A DNA stretch of 45,935 nt, taken from contig CAWUST010000002.1 in the NCBI GenBank assembly GCA_963925495.1, positions 1-45,935 of the forward strand, given 5' to 3'. Below are positions 1-8,761 of the stretch, one piece after another. The translations under genes and the position numbers were made by a program. Source of the stretch: UBA2108 sp963925495. Its GTDB lineage: Bacteria; Bacteroidota; Bacteroidia; Flavobacteriales_G; Salibacteraceae. The notes below the pieces were generated by a model. That model ran no database searches. It had not been told where the DNA came from and worked only from the letters and a program-made list of their open reading frames with translations. Each line of letters begins with the position of its first letter. The stretch's first letter is position 1.

Positions 1-41
1 TATCGCTAACTCTTGAACCTAAACTTACTTTTAATCTCTTA

Positions 42-80
42 GAACTTTCTCCCCTTAAACGGGGCGGCAAAAGTAATATT
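42..80 (-). promoter_or_regulatory. Leftward promoter/leader module, copy A
   Basis: Read on the minus strand, TACTTTTG (68-75) is an exact match to the Bacteroidota -7 element TAnnTTTG. It is followed by CCGCCCC, GTTTAA and GGGGAG, which can fold as a small CCCC/GGGG hairpin at the 5' end of a transcript. No start codon is visible between here and position 1, so the gene it would drive lies off the left edge. The same module recurs exactly 200 bp to the right. Confidence 0.5.
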
Positions 81-241
81 GTTTTTGTAACAAACAACAC
101 TTTCTTGGTTTAATTTTTTTACCGCCTTTTTTAAGAAATTAATTCTTCTAATTTTCCGTTATAAAACAAACATTAGAATTTATTAAATATTTAGGCCTAT
201 AACTTAAAATAGACACCTTAAGAGCTAATCGTATTTTTTTT

Positions 242-280
242 GAACTTCCTCCCCTTAAGCGGGTCGGCAAGAGTACTAAG
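242..280 (-). promoter_or_regulatory. Leftward promoter/leader module, copy B (diverged)
   Basis: This is a second copy of the module at 42-80, with a handful of substitutions. The -7 element reads TACTCTTG (268-275), one change from consensus, and the GC-rich hairpin is kept as CCCGCTTAAGGGG. It may be an upstream tandem promoter or a decaying duplicate. The DNA between the copies shows no further clear similarity. Confidence 0.4.
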
Positions 281-373
281 TTTTTTGGTAAAAAAAAGGT
301 TTTACTTGTAAAATAATATTTTTATTTTTATTTATAATTTTATGCTGTGTAAGTGATAAAATATCAAGGTGTT

Positions 374-1006
374 ATGCTTGTTGTTGGTAGTGTTTCTTTT
401 TGTTTATTGGATGTATTTCTGCTCAAGAATCGAATACTCAGACAACGGATATAACTAGTACCATTAAAATATTGGAACTTAAAAATGAGTAAGCGCTACT
501 AATAGCTATTAAGGAGTTTTTTTGGATTGATCTTGGTTTTGACTTTTCCAGAGATGGGGGAAGTTAATACCTCGGGGAGGATGACTGGTTGTGATTTGCA
601 TAATAAAGAATGCAAATAGAAGCGAAGTTTGCGTTTTAGTATACTTGATCTCGTTAGTAATATTCAATTAATGCGGAGCGTAATGTCGAGATGATATATC
701 TGCTTTGCTGGTGTTTACTATCGTCATCGTAATTTACAGGACTACATTATTCATGCTTAGTTTGAATATGCCAACTGAAGTTCTTTTGCCAATAATGAGT
801 GGGAAGGAAATGAATAAAGGGTTATTCAATGCCACTTAATGCTAGAACTAATGCTTTTAAAATGCAGGTAGGTTTTGAATATTTATAAGATTAAAGAGGT
901 ACTATATAATGTTTATTCAGGCTTATGGAATTTGAACCAAACTATGGATTCCTATAATTCTAATCCTTTTTACAAGTTGGGTTTGCACTTTAAGATTAAT
1001 AGATAA
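374..1006 (+). pseudogene. Decayed outer-membrane beta-barrel protein remnant
   Basis: No frame stays open, but protein-like pieces follow each other on the plus strand in different frames. The first is a signal-peptide-like stretch (CFFLFIGCISAQES, from 391, preceded by an ATG at 374 in another frame). Then come IDLGFDFSRDGGS (about 525-570), AGVYYRHRNLQDYIIHA (about 708-758), ARTNAFKMQVGFEYL (about 843-887), and a terminal piece ending FYKLGLHFKINR with a stop at 1004-1006. Alternating polar/hydrophobic strands and a strand-like C-terminus are typical of small Bacteroidota outer-membrane barrels. At least four frameshifts or stops separate the pieces. The family is not identified; the barrel call is inference. 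Confidence 0.5.
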
Positions 1007-1042
1007 GTCTATTCATTCTTACTAAGTCGTAGATTTAATTTC

Positions 1043-4000
1043 TTACGAATTAGCTTCTACCCAAACTCGAGCATTTTTAAATGCTAATATCCATGGACTA
1101 ACATCTTCGTTTTTTTTGTTTTCAGGGTAATAACCCCAATTCCAAGGAAAAGATGAACGCTCAAAGTGTGGCATAACGGCTAAATGTCTTCCGTTAGTAC
1201 TGCATATACCAGCTGCATTATAATCAGACCCATTTGGGTTAGCAGGGTAGGTAGTGTGGCTGTATTTCCCAATAATGCTATAATTGTCTTCACTCTGTGG
1301 TAAATTGAATTTACCTTCTCCGTGAGCTACCCAAATCCCTAATTTAGTTCCAGATAGGCTACCCAACATAACGGAATTGTTATCTGGGATATCAATATTT
1401 ACGAAACCAGATTCAAATTTACCAGAATCATTATGTAAAAGCTTAGGATGTTCTTCGTGTTCTGGATGTATTAAACCTAATTCACCCATAAGCTGACAGC
1501 CGTTACATATTCCTAGTGAAAGGGTATTCTCTCTTGCATAGAAATTGTCTAATGCTCTTTTTGCTTTTGCATTATATAAAAAAGCTCCAGCCCAACCTTT
1601 TGCAGAACCTAAAACATCTGAATTAGAAAAACCTCCAACAAAGGCAATCATATTGACATCGCTTAAATCTTCAGCTCCTGAAATTAGATCCGTCATATGA
1701 ACATCCTTAACATCAAATCCAGCTAAATGCAGAGCATACGCCATTTCACGATCGCCATTCACTCCTTTTTCTCTGATAATAGCGGCTTTAGGCCCATTTC
1801 CAGTTTTTCGATTTGGATTAAGGCCCAATTCAGAATAAGTTCCTTTAAAATTGGCAGGGAATTTATACTCTAGATTATGATTTTTGAAGTTTTTAAATCG
1901 TTCACTTGCTAGCTCTGGTTTAGTTTGTTTTTGATCGAGTAAATAAGATGTCTCAAACCAAATATCACGATAAGAATCAATATCTAAGCTCAGCTGTTGA
2001 CTTCCTATTTTTACATCTATTTTTCTTTTTTCAGTTATACTTCCAATTTCGAAATGTGGGGTACCAATTGTTGTAAACCCAGATTTAATTTCATTCAACT
2101 CGGCATTATTCGCTTGAATGATAATCCCTGATTTTTCAGAAAAAATAACTTTAAGATCTTCACTAGAATTCGACTGTGAAGAACGTAATGCACTTAAATC
2201 AATGTTTAATCCAGTTTTGTTGGTCGCAAATGTCATTTCCAAAAGCGTAGTAATCATGCCTCCAGCTGAAATATCATGACCAGAAAGTACTTTTCCTGCA
2301 GATATTAATTCTTGAACGTAGTCAAATGTTTTTGCGAATTTTTTAGCGTTTAGAATACCTGGAGTTTTGGCACCAATAGAATTAACAACTTGTCCAAAAG
2401 TAGAACCGCCTAACTCAAAGTTATCTTCAGAAAAGTCAATATATATTAGAGTTGATTCATTTATGTCTTGAATTACTGGCTCAACTATTTTCTTGATATT
2501 AGAAATTTCACCTACAGCTGTAATGATTACCGTACCCGGTGAATAGACAACTTCGTCTTTGTATTTCTGAACCATTGAAAGTGAATCTTTACCTGTAGGA
2601 ATATTTAATCCTAACTCACAAGCAAAATCACTAATTCCCTTAACGGCCGTATAAAGTCGAGCATTTTCTCCTTTGTTTTTTGCAGGCCACATCCAGTTTG
2701 CGCTCAAGGATATTCCACGAATACCACCTTCAATAGGAGCCCAAATAATATTTGTCAAAGCTTCTGCAATTGATGCTTGAGAACCAGCTCTTGGGTCAAT
2801 TAATGCCGAAATAGGAGAATGACCAATGGAAGTTGCAATTCCTTTTTCGCCTCTATAATCTAGCGCCATAGCACCTAAATTGTTCAATGGTAATTGAAGT
2901 GGGCCTGCGCATTGTTGTTTTGCTACACGTCCTGTTACACAACGGTCAACTTTATTGGTCAACCAATCTTTACATGCTACAGATTCTAACTGGAGCACAC
3001 TTTTTAAGTAATCTTCTGTTTTACTCGCGTCATACTCAACAGCCTTGAATGTCTCCGACTTAGAACTATCCTCTAATATTGTTTTTGGAGATGAGCCAAA
3101 CATATGACTCAAATCCCAATCCATTGGATTAACGCCTGACTTTTTGTTCTCAAAAACAAAATGTTTGTCAGTTGTTGTTTCTCCAACTTTATAAAATGGA
3201 GCTCTTTCTCGTTTGGCTATTTTTTCGATTAAATCAATATCCTTTTCACTGATTACTAATCCCATTCTTTCTTGAGACTCGTTTCCAATTATTTCTTTGT
3301 CAGAAAGAGTTGAATCTCCAACGGGAAGTTTATTTACGTCAATTTTTCCACCTGTATCTTCCACCAATTCAGAAAGACAATTTAAATGCCCACCTGCACC
3401 GTGATCGTGTATGGAAACAATTGGGTTCTCATCCAACTCCGACATAGCCCTTACTACATTGTAAACTCTTTTTTGCATTTCAGGATTGGAGCGTTGAATT
3501 GCATTCAATTCTATTCCGCTGGAAAATTCTCCTGTTGCTACAGACGATACGGCACCACCGCCCATTCCAATTCGATAATTGTCACCACCCATAACTACGA
3601 TTTTATCACCGTCTTTTGGGGTGTCTTTTAATGCTTGCTCTTTTTTGCCGTATCCAATTCCACCGGCTTGCATTATCACTTTGTCGTATCCGTACTTTTT
3701 GCCGTTTTCTTGGTGTTCAAAAGTTAGAACAGATCCATTGATTAAAGGCTGGCCAAATTTGTTTCCAAAATCAGAAGCTCCATTTGAAGCTTTTATTAAA
3801 ATGTCCATTGGTGTTTGATACAACCATGGTCTTTCTTGCATTCCTTTTTCCCAATCTCTATTTTCATTTAGTCGAGAATAAGACGTCATGTATACGGCTG
3901 TTCCTGCTAAAGGCATAGAACCTTTTCCGCCCGCCATTCTATCTCTTATTTCTCCCCCAGCTCCGGTTGCCGCACCATTAAATGGCTCAACTGTAGTTGG

Positions 4001-4753
4001 GAAATTATGGGTTTCTGCTTTTATAGAAATAACAGAATCAAATTCTTTGGTTTCAAAATAATCCGATTGATCTTGTCTTTTAGGTGCAAATTGCTCCACC
4101 CTAGGGCCTTCAACAAATGCTACGTTATCCTTATAAGCAGAAACAATTTTGTTAGGATTTTGACTGGAAGTTTTTCGAATCATTTTGAACAATGAATCTT
4201 CCATTTCCTTGCCATCAATAATAAAAGTGCCGTTAAATATTTTATGGCGGCAATGCTCCGAATTTACTTGAGAAAAACCGAAAATTTCACTGTCGGTAAG
4301 TTTTCTTCCTAAGTCATTTGCAACTGAAGTTAGGTATCCAATTTCTTCCTTACTTAAAGCCAAACCTTCTTTTTGGTTATAGCTTTCAATGTCTTCAATG
4401 AAAATTACTTTTTCAGGTTCTTGGTTTATAGTAAAGATTTCTTGATTAAGGTTGTGGTATAATACCTCCAGCATTGGATCAAAAGAAGCATTTTCATCTT
4501 CCACGATTTGGAATTCTTCTATTCTCTCCAATCCTTCAAGTCCCATGTTCATGGTAATCTCAACGGCATTGGTACTCCAAGGCGTAATCATTTCCTTTCG
4601 GGGTCCAACAAAAAAGCCATCTACATTTTCGTTTTCGGTGTAGGAAGCATTTCCGAATAACCATTCTAACTTTTTGATGTTATCTGTAGAAAGGTTTTCT
4701 TGAAGTTGTACTGCGAATAATTTGTCTGAAGAAGACGAGAAAAACAGGATCAT
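1043..4753 (-). CDS. purL: Phosphoribosylformylglycinamidine synthase (FGAM synthase), single-chain large form
   Basis: This enzyme converts FGAR, glutamine and ATP to FGAM, step four of purine synthesis, in the cytoplasm. It is the long fused type: N-terminal FGAM-binding part, two AIRS-like ATP-binding halves (motifs HNFPTTVEPFNGAATGAGGE and later GPLQLPLNNLGAMALDYRG), and a C-terminal glutamine amidotransferase. The amidotransferase nucleophile lies in GICNGC and the His/Glu pair in MPHFERS near the end. The frame is open up to a TTG at 4792, but that codon overlaps a -7 promoter element (4790-4797). ATG at 4753 is therefore the better start and gives 1236 residues, close to the family size. 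Another purine gene, purM, lies about 37 kb away. The gene appears to stand alone. Confidence 0.95.
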   Translation of the reverse strand: MILFFSSSSDKLFAVQLQENLSTDNIKKLEWLFGNASYTENENVDGFFVGPRKEMITPWSTNAVEITMNMGLEGLERIEEFQIVEDENASFDPMLEVLYHNLNQEIFTINQEPEKVIFIEDIESYNQKEGLALSKEEIGYLTSVANDLGRKLTDSEIFGFSQVNSEHCRHKIFNGTFIIDGKEMEDSLFKMIRKTSSQNPNKIVSAYKDNVAFVEGPRVEQFAPKRQDQSDYFETKEFDSVISIKAETHNFPTTVEPFNGAATGAGGEIRDRMAGGKGSMPLAGTAVYMTSYSRLNENRDWEKGMQERPWLYQTPMDILIKASNGASDFGNKFGQPLINGSVLTFEHQENGKKYGYDKVIMQAGGIGYGKKEQALKDTPKDGDKIVVMGGDNYRIGMGGGAVSSVATGEFSSGIELNAIQRSNPEMQKRVYNVVRAMSELDENPIVSIHDHGAGGHLNCLSELVEDTGGKIDVNKLPVGDSTLSDKEIIGNESQERMGLVISEKDIDLIEKIAKRERAPFYKVGETTTDKHFVFENKKSGVNPMDWDLSHMFGSSPKTILEDSSKSETFKAVEYDASKTEDYLKSVLQLESVACKDWLTNKVDRCVTGRVAKQQCAGPLQLPLNNLGAMALDYRGEKGIATSIGHSPISALIDPRAGSQASIAEALTNIIWAPIEGGIRGISLSANWMWPAKNKGENARLYTAVKGISDFACELGLNIPTGKDSLSMVQKYKDEVVYSPGTVIITAVGEISNIKKIVEPVIQDINESTLIYIDFSEDNFELGGSTFGQVVNSIGAKTPGILNAKKFAKTFDYVQELISAGKVLSGHDISAGGMITTLLEMTFATNKTGLNIDLSALRSSQSNSSEDLKVIFSEKSGIIIQANNAELNEIKSGFTTIGTPHFEIGSITEKRKIDVKIGSQQLSLDIDSYRDIWFETSYLLDQKQTKPELASERFKNFKNHNLEYKFPANFKGTYSELGLNPNRKTGNGPKAAIIREKGVNGDREMAYALHLAGFDVKDVHMTDLISGAEDLSDVNMIAFVGGFSNSDVLGSAKGWAGAFLYNAKAKRALDNFYARENTLSLGICNGCQLMGELGLIHPEHEEHPKLLHNDSGKFESGFVNIDIPDNNSVMLGSLSGTKLGIWVAHGEGKFNLPQSEDNYSIIGKYSHTTYPANPNGSDYNAAGICSTNGRHLAVMPHFERSSFPWNWGYYPENKKNEDVSPWILAFKNARVWVEANS

Positions 4754-4789
4754 TACTTTCTTTTTATCCCCGCCTTTTTTGACGGATTG

Positions 4790-4797
4790 CAAAAGTA
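4790..4797 (-). promoter_or_regulatory. -7 element of the purL promoter
   Basis: The minus strand reads TACTTTTG, an exact TAnnTTTG match, about 37 nt upstream of the ATG at 4753. No convincing -33 TTTG was found at the usual spacing. Its position argues against translation starting at the TTG at 4792. Confidence 0.55.
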
Positions 4798-4885
4798 AAA
4801 ATTAGGGTTTGTTTTGTTCTAAAAATCGGTCTATTATTATTAACACAAATTTTGTTTGAAAAAGAAGGGTTAAAATGATACTAAC

Positions 4886-5182
4886 TTAATAGATTGGGAC
4901 ATTATATTCTTGAATTTTTCCGAATTCATAGAAATTACCATTCGGTAATATGTAACTGCTTTTACCGCCATTAGAAACTCGAATTACATTAGATTTAAGC
5001 TCAAGTGCACGGGCAACCGAATGTTGTAAATATAAAAATTGACCAAATGAGTTTTGAAAGAACACCTCTTCAGAAAAAACAATTGTCACTGAGTTTAAGC
5101 TTGAATCAAACGCCCTTTTCCATTGTCTAAAACTAGAATCATAACATATTAATGGATGACATACAATGTTATTATTTTGCAA
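4886..5182 (-). pseudogene. C-terminal fragment of an apolipoprotein N-acyltransferase/nitrilase-like protein
   Basis: About 98 codons are open, starting only at a TTG preceded immediately by an in-frame stop. Two pieces resemble the carbon-nitrogen hydrolase half of apolipoprotein N-acyltransferase (Lnt). The first is PLICYDSSF, where the family has its catalytic Cys (usually ICYE). The second is LQHSVARALELKSN with VIRVSNGGKSSYILPNG, matching the family's 'arrival of the paired strand and PDG' block. All membrane segments and the rest of the nitrilase domain are absent upstream, so this is a truncated remnant. Assignment to Lnt rather than another nitrilase-fold protein is moderately sure. 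Confidence 0.6.
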
Positions 5183-5229
5183 ATCAAAAGAGATTGAAAA
5201 AAAATATTACGATGAGAAGTTCAAATTAG

Positions 5230-5409
5230 AAAAGGAGAAGGCCGCTATTCATATATAGCTATAGCGAGAACTATTGTTTTGAACATATTGGGTGGGAGTA
5301 TGGCAATCTTTATGAGGATTATACTTGGCAACCAAAAGGGATTGATAAAGAAGCTCAAAGGGTAAAAGCATTAATTTTGAAACACATGCAGAAATATAAT
5401 AATAAATAA
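5230..5409 (+). pseudogene. 3' fragment of an unrecognised gene
   Basis: An open stretch of about 59 codons without a start codon ends at TAA 5407-5409. It contains YSYSENYCFEHIGWEYG and, after a Trp/Tyr-rich part, KGIDKEAQRVKALILKH. A further coding-like piece (KYYDEKFKLEKEKAAIHI) sits just upstream in another frame, which suggests a frameshifted 3' end of a larger gene. I do not recognise the family. It lies head to head with the Lnt-like remnant, so this short interval looks like a junction of gene debris. Confidence 0.35.
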
Positions 5410-5435
5410 TTGGTGCAGTAAAATACCATTTTACA

Positions 5436-7007
5436 TCAAGGTAACTCGGCCATTAGGGCAAATAACCTTTCAAACTTTCCTTTTAATTGTTTTTCACTCC
5501 ATAAAGTGTTATTACCTATCATCGCAAAACAAAGCAATTTTCCGCTCTTGGTTTTTACATATCCCGCATATGATTTTACACGTCCCATGGTTCCACTTTT
5601 AGCATGTATATTTCCATGTGCACTTGTGTTTTTTGCTGTATTTTTTAGTGTGCCAGTTTCACCTGCTATGGGTAAGGAATTATAAAATGGTTCAAATACA
5701 ATCGTATCCTTTGCAAAAAATGCCAACATATCAACCAATTGATGTGTGCTAATGGTATTCATCCTTGAAAGACCACAACCATCCACCATTAATAAGCCCC
5801 TTAAATCAAGATTTTGTTTTTTCCAAAAACCATAAATGTTATTTATGCTGCTGTTAGAATTTCCATATCCCTTGTCATTTAAAGAAATTGCGCGGAGAAT
5901 ACTTTCAGCATAAAAATTTTGGCTTGCATGATTGGTATGATGAACTAGGGCCTTTAACGAGGGAGAAAATATTTTCGCAATTGTTCTTCTATCTTTTTTA
6001 GGATTTGTTTTTACATGATTTAGTTTGAGCAGACGCATAGAGGTTGCAACAGAGTCTTCAACATAGATGCCGGTTGATGAAAGTCTTTTTTTTAGATGTT
6101 GCGCACATAATAATGCAGGGTCTGGGATTATAGCTCTTTCCACATAATCTTTTTGAACTTCCCCAAATACAACACGTTCAAATTGAAAAGGGGCACCTTG
6201 TACATAAGCATATGGCTTCACTGCAGAGTTATAAATTGCCCGATTGTACAGTTTTAAATTAGGAATTTCAGGTGATGTTCTCACATATATAGCTTCCTTT
6301 GATCCAGAAAATATTAAGTCATATACATTTTCACGAATATTTAATCCACAGGTACCAGCACCATAATCACTTTGAATATCACCCCAGGTCCATTCATTTG
6401 GAATAGGATTCGCATCACATGATTCTGCATCCGCTATGATAGCACCTTTTATAGTATCAATATCTAAGTATTTTATTGCATTCACCCATGTTTTGGTAAC
6501 ACCTTCTATACTACTTCCAAATGATTTAGCTCCGAGGGAGGGATCACCACTACCTTTTATATATATATTACCATTTAATGTTCTTGTCGCTTTATCAATA
6601 GTGCCATCATACTGAAGTCGAGTTGAAAATCGATAATAGGGTCCCAAAATAGATAAAGCGGTTCCCGTACTTACAATTTTCATCACAGAGGCAGGAACTA
6701 AATTTTGATCAATATTTACATCAGCAATTACATTGCCGCTATCGACATCAATTAAATAAAAACTCCAATTACCAGAAAAAAGTTGGGGCGAATTATTTAC
6801 TGAATCAACATAAGCATTTAACTTTCCTAGGGCAGAAGTGTCAACTTCAATTACTAAAGTATCCTTTTGCTTTTTTACTATTTGTTTAATTAATGCAGGT
6901 TCTCCGGCATTGGAAAATATATAAATAGTACCAATGATACCAAGCGGCAACACAATTAGGGCCAATAGTTGTTTAATAGATAGTTTTTTGTTAAGAAAGC
7001 GTTTCAC
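5436..7007 (-). CDS. dacB: D-alanyl-D-alanine carboxypeptidase/endopeptidase, PBP4 (DacB) family
   Basis: This is a penicillin-binding protein of peptidase family S13, which trims or cleaves peptidoglycan cross-links in the periplasm. It starts with GTG (no nearer Met exists before residue 109) and has a cytoplasmic basic stretch and a membrane or signal segment at residues 15-32. All three catalytic motifs are present: SVMK at 107-110, SQN at 362-364 and KSG at 470-472 (in HAKSGTMG). The VDGCGLSR block (408-415) is characteristic of the family. Length (523 aa) is normal for Bacteroidota members. It is divergent from the SGNH-like gene at 7116. The minus strand just upstream has TACTTTTTTG, a -7-like sequence with two extra Ts, so the promoter is uncertain. 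Confidence 0.93.
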   Translation of the reverse strand: MKRFLNKKLSIKQLLALIVLPLGIIGTIYIFSNAGEPALIKQIVKKQKDTLVIEVDTSALGKLNAYVDSVNNSPQLFSGNWSFYLIDVDSGNVIADVNIDQNLVPASVMKIVSTGTALSILGPYYRFSTRLQYDGTIDKATRTLNGNIYIKGSGDPSLGAKSFGSSIEGVTKTWVNAIKYLDIDTIKGAIIADAESCDANPIPNEWTWGDIQSDYGAGTCGLNIRENVYDLIFSGSKEAIYVRTSPEIPNLKLYNRAIYNSAVKPYAYVQGAPFQFERVVFGEVQKDYVERAIIPDPALLCAQHLKKRLSSTGIYVEDSVATSMRLLKLNHVKTNPKKDRRTIAKIFSPSLKALVHHTNHASQNFYAESILRAISLNDKGYGNSNSSINNIYGFWKKQNLDLRGLLMVDGCGLSRMNTISTHQLVDMLAFFAKDTIVFEPFYNSLPIAGETGTLKNTAKNTSAHGNIHAKSGTMGRVKSYAGYVKTKSGKLLCFAMIGNNTLWSEKQLKGKFERLFALMAELP

Positions 7008-7115
7008 GCCAAAAAAGTAATACTTTCCTGTGTAAATAAGTCAGAATAGGGGCCAAATGCAACTATTTCCATGTGAATGCAATCCTTACTATACGAACGT
7101 TTAAAACAATTAGTC

Positions 7116-8261
7116 ATGAAACGATTTTTATCCATTTTTTACTTCATCACTTTTACAGCATATGCTTCGGTACAAACACATAATGTGTACTTTTTGGGAC
7201 ATAGTTTGGTTAATTTTAATATGCCTGCCATGTTTGAAGATTTATGTATTGTTGCGGGTATCTCTGGGCATCAACAAGCAGTGACGGTGGGTAATGGGGC
7301 AAGCTTATCCTGGCAGTGGACAAGCCCATCTTCAGCACAAGGGCCTGAATATCCAACAGAACTTGCAACAGGCCTGCATGATGTTTTTGTGATGACGGAG
7401 GCAGTGCCTCTAAAAAATCATTTACAATGGTCGAATACCTATGGTTTTGCAAATAACTTCCATGATTTAGCTCAGCAATATGTAGCAAATTGTCAAACAT
7501 ATATGTATGAAACATGGCACTGTATTAGCAGTGGTACCCCAACTGGTTGTGCTTATGACGATGATGATCACATTGCATGGCGAACAAGACTAACAAATGA
7601 TTTGATTTTATGGGAAAGTATTGCTGATTCTGTAAATTTAACAACTACTGGCCCGCCAATGTTTATTATACCTGCGGGGCAATGCATGGCTGCGCTTTAT
7701 GATAGCATTGAAGCAGGAGCTTTTTTACCTACTTATGACTCTATCATCGATATTTTTGATGATGATATTCATTTAACGGATGTTGGAAATTATTTTATTT
7801 CCTTGGTGATGTATGCAACAATTTATAAGAGTAGTCCTGTTGGATTAACCAATCAAACATCTGATATATGGAATGTACCCTTTAATGCACCTTCTGTTGC
7901 AGATGCAACTAAAATGCAAGAACTCGTTTGGAATGTCGTATGTAATTACGCTAGATCAGGGGTAAGTTGTGGAGCTACTGCTATTGCAAATACAATTGAT
8001 AAAAAAAATAATTTTACTTTTTATCCTAACCCGGTTTCATCTGATTTGTTGGTATGTGAATGGGATTTGGAGAATGAGGCTTTTGTAAAAATAGAGCTAC
8101 TTGATGTATCTGGAAGAAAAATAAAAAAGATGAATGAAAGAACAATGCTTGCCGGAAAGCACAAACAAACAGTTGATTTATCTGATATCTCATCAGGCAT
8201 TTGTTTTATAAAAATGCAAATAGGGGATAGTGTTATTATAGATAGGTTAATTAGAAATTAG
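7116..8261 (+). CDS. Secreted SGNH-like hydrolase with T9SS type A sorting domain
   Basis: A probable extracellular or cell-surface esterase/lipase-type hydrolase. ATG 7116 is chosen over the TTG-type start at 7077 because it directly begins a signal peptide (MKRFLSIFYFITFTAYAS). The catalytic Ser is probably Ser30 in FLGHSL, a variant of the GDSL block with His in place of Asp, and the Asp/His pair is DDIH (Asp216, His219). From about residue 300 a C-terminal sorting domain follows: FTFYPNPVSSDL, then IELLDVSGRKI, DLSDISSGICFIKM and a basic end. This sends the protein through the T9SS. The substrate cannot be read from sequence. The gene is monocistronic and divergent from the PBP4 gene, and repeats follow it. 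Confidence 0.8.
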   Translation: MKRFLSIFYFITFTAYASVQTHNVYFLGHSLVNFNMPAMFEDLCIVAGISGHQQAVTVGNGASLSWQWTSPSSAQGPEYPTELATGLHDVFVMTEAVPLKNHLQWSNTYGFANNFHDLAQQYVANCQTYMYETWHCISSGTPTGCAYDDDDHIAWRTRLTNDLILWESIADSVNLTTTGPPMFIIPAGQCMAALYDSIEAGAFLPTYDSIIDIFDDDIHLTDVGNYFISLVMYATIYKSSPVGLTNQTSDIWNVPFNAPSVADATKMQELVWNVVCNYARSGVSCGATAIANTIDKKNNFTFYPNPVSSDLLVCEWDLENEAFVKIELLDVSGRKIKKMNERTMLAGKHKQTVDLSDISSGICFIKMQIGDSVIIDRLIRN

Positions 8262-8279
8262 TTACTTTTCTATCTCTAT

Positions 8280-8716
8280 ACGGAGTGAGTCACCGAAAAC
8301 ATAGATCCTGAATCAAGTTCAGGATGACTTTTTGGATTGTTTGGGGTGGAAATATTTAGAATTTGAACGATAAAGAATTAGCTTTGTCATCCTGCGTTGG
8401 AGTCATCTGAAACATAGATCCTGAAACAAGTTCAGGATGACTATGTAGTATTTTTAGGCTTGTCGCTTTCATTTAGATTCTGGAATACTAAACATGGATC
8501 CTGAAACAAGTTCAGGATGACTTTATGGATTGTATAGGGTTGAAATATTTAGAATCTGAACTATAAAGAATTAGCTTTGTCATCCTACATAGGAGTCATC
8601 TGAAACATGGATCCTGGAAAATTAGCTTGGTCACCCTGCATGTGAGTCATCTGAAACATGGATCCTGGAAAATTGGCTTTGTCATTCTGAACTTGATTCA
8701 GAATCTGCGGGTAAGC
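8280..8716. repeat. Cluster of imperfect palindromic repeats
   Basis: Three near-identical copies of a 25-bp palindrome (GATCCTGAA, 5-nt loop, TTCAGGATGAC) lie at 8304-8328, 8417-8441 and 8497-8521. Partial copies begin at 8610 and 8661 (GATCCTGGAA), and one inverted diverged copy is at 8681-8705. They sit inside larger direct repeats of roughly 100 bp sharing GAAATATTTAGAAT, AAAGAATTAGCTTTGTCATCCT and GAGTCATCTGAAACAT (compare 8330-8420 with 8522-8612). The unit resembles dispersed intergenic palindromes of many genomes. This stretch (8262-8761) shows no open reading frame of its own. Confidence 0.85.
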
Positions 8717-8761
8717 CAGTTTCAAGTAAATCTAACATTTTGGGGTTAACAGATTCTGTAT

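Noticed and set aside
4754..4885. Purine riboswitch in the purL leader
   Set aside because: The leader after the -7 element is only about 30 nt, too short for a purine aptamer, and no conserved core was recognised.
8280..8716. CRISPR array
   Set aside because: Repeats are unevenly spaced, diverge from each other, occur in both orientations and are nested in larger direct repeats. No cas gene is near.
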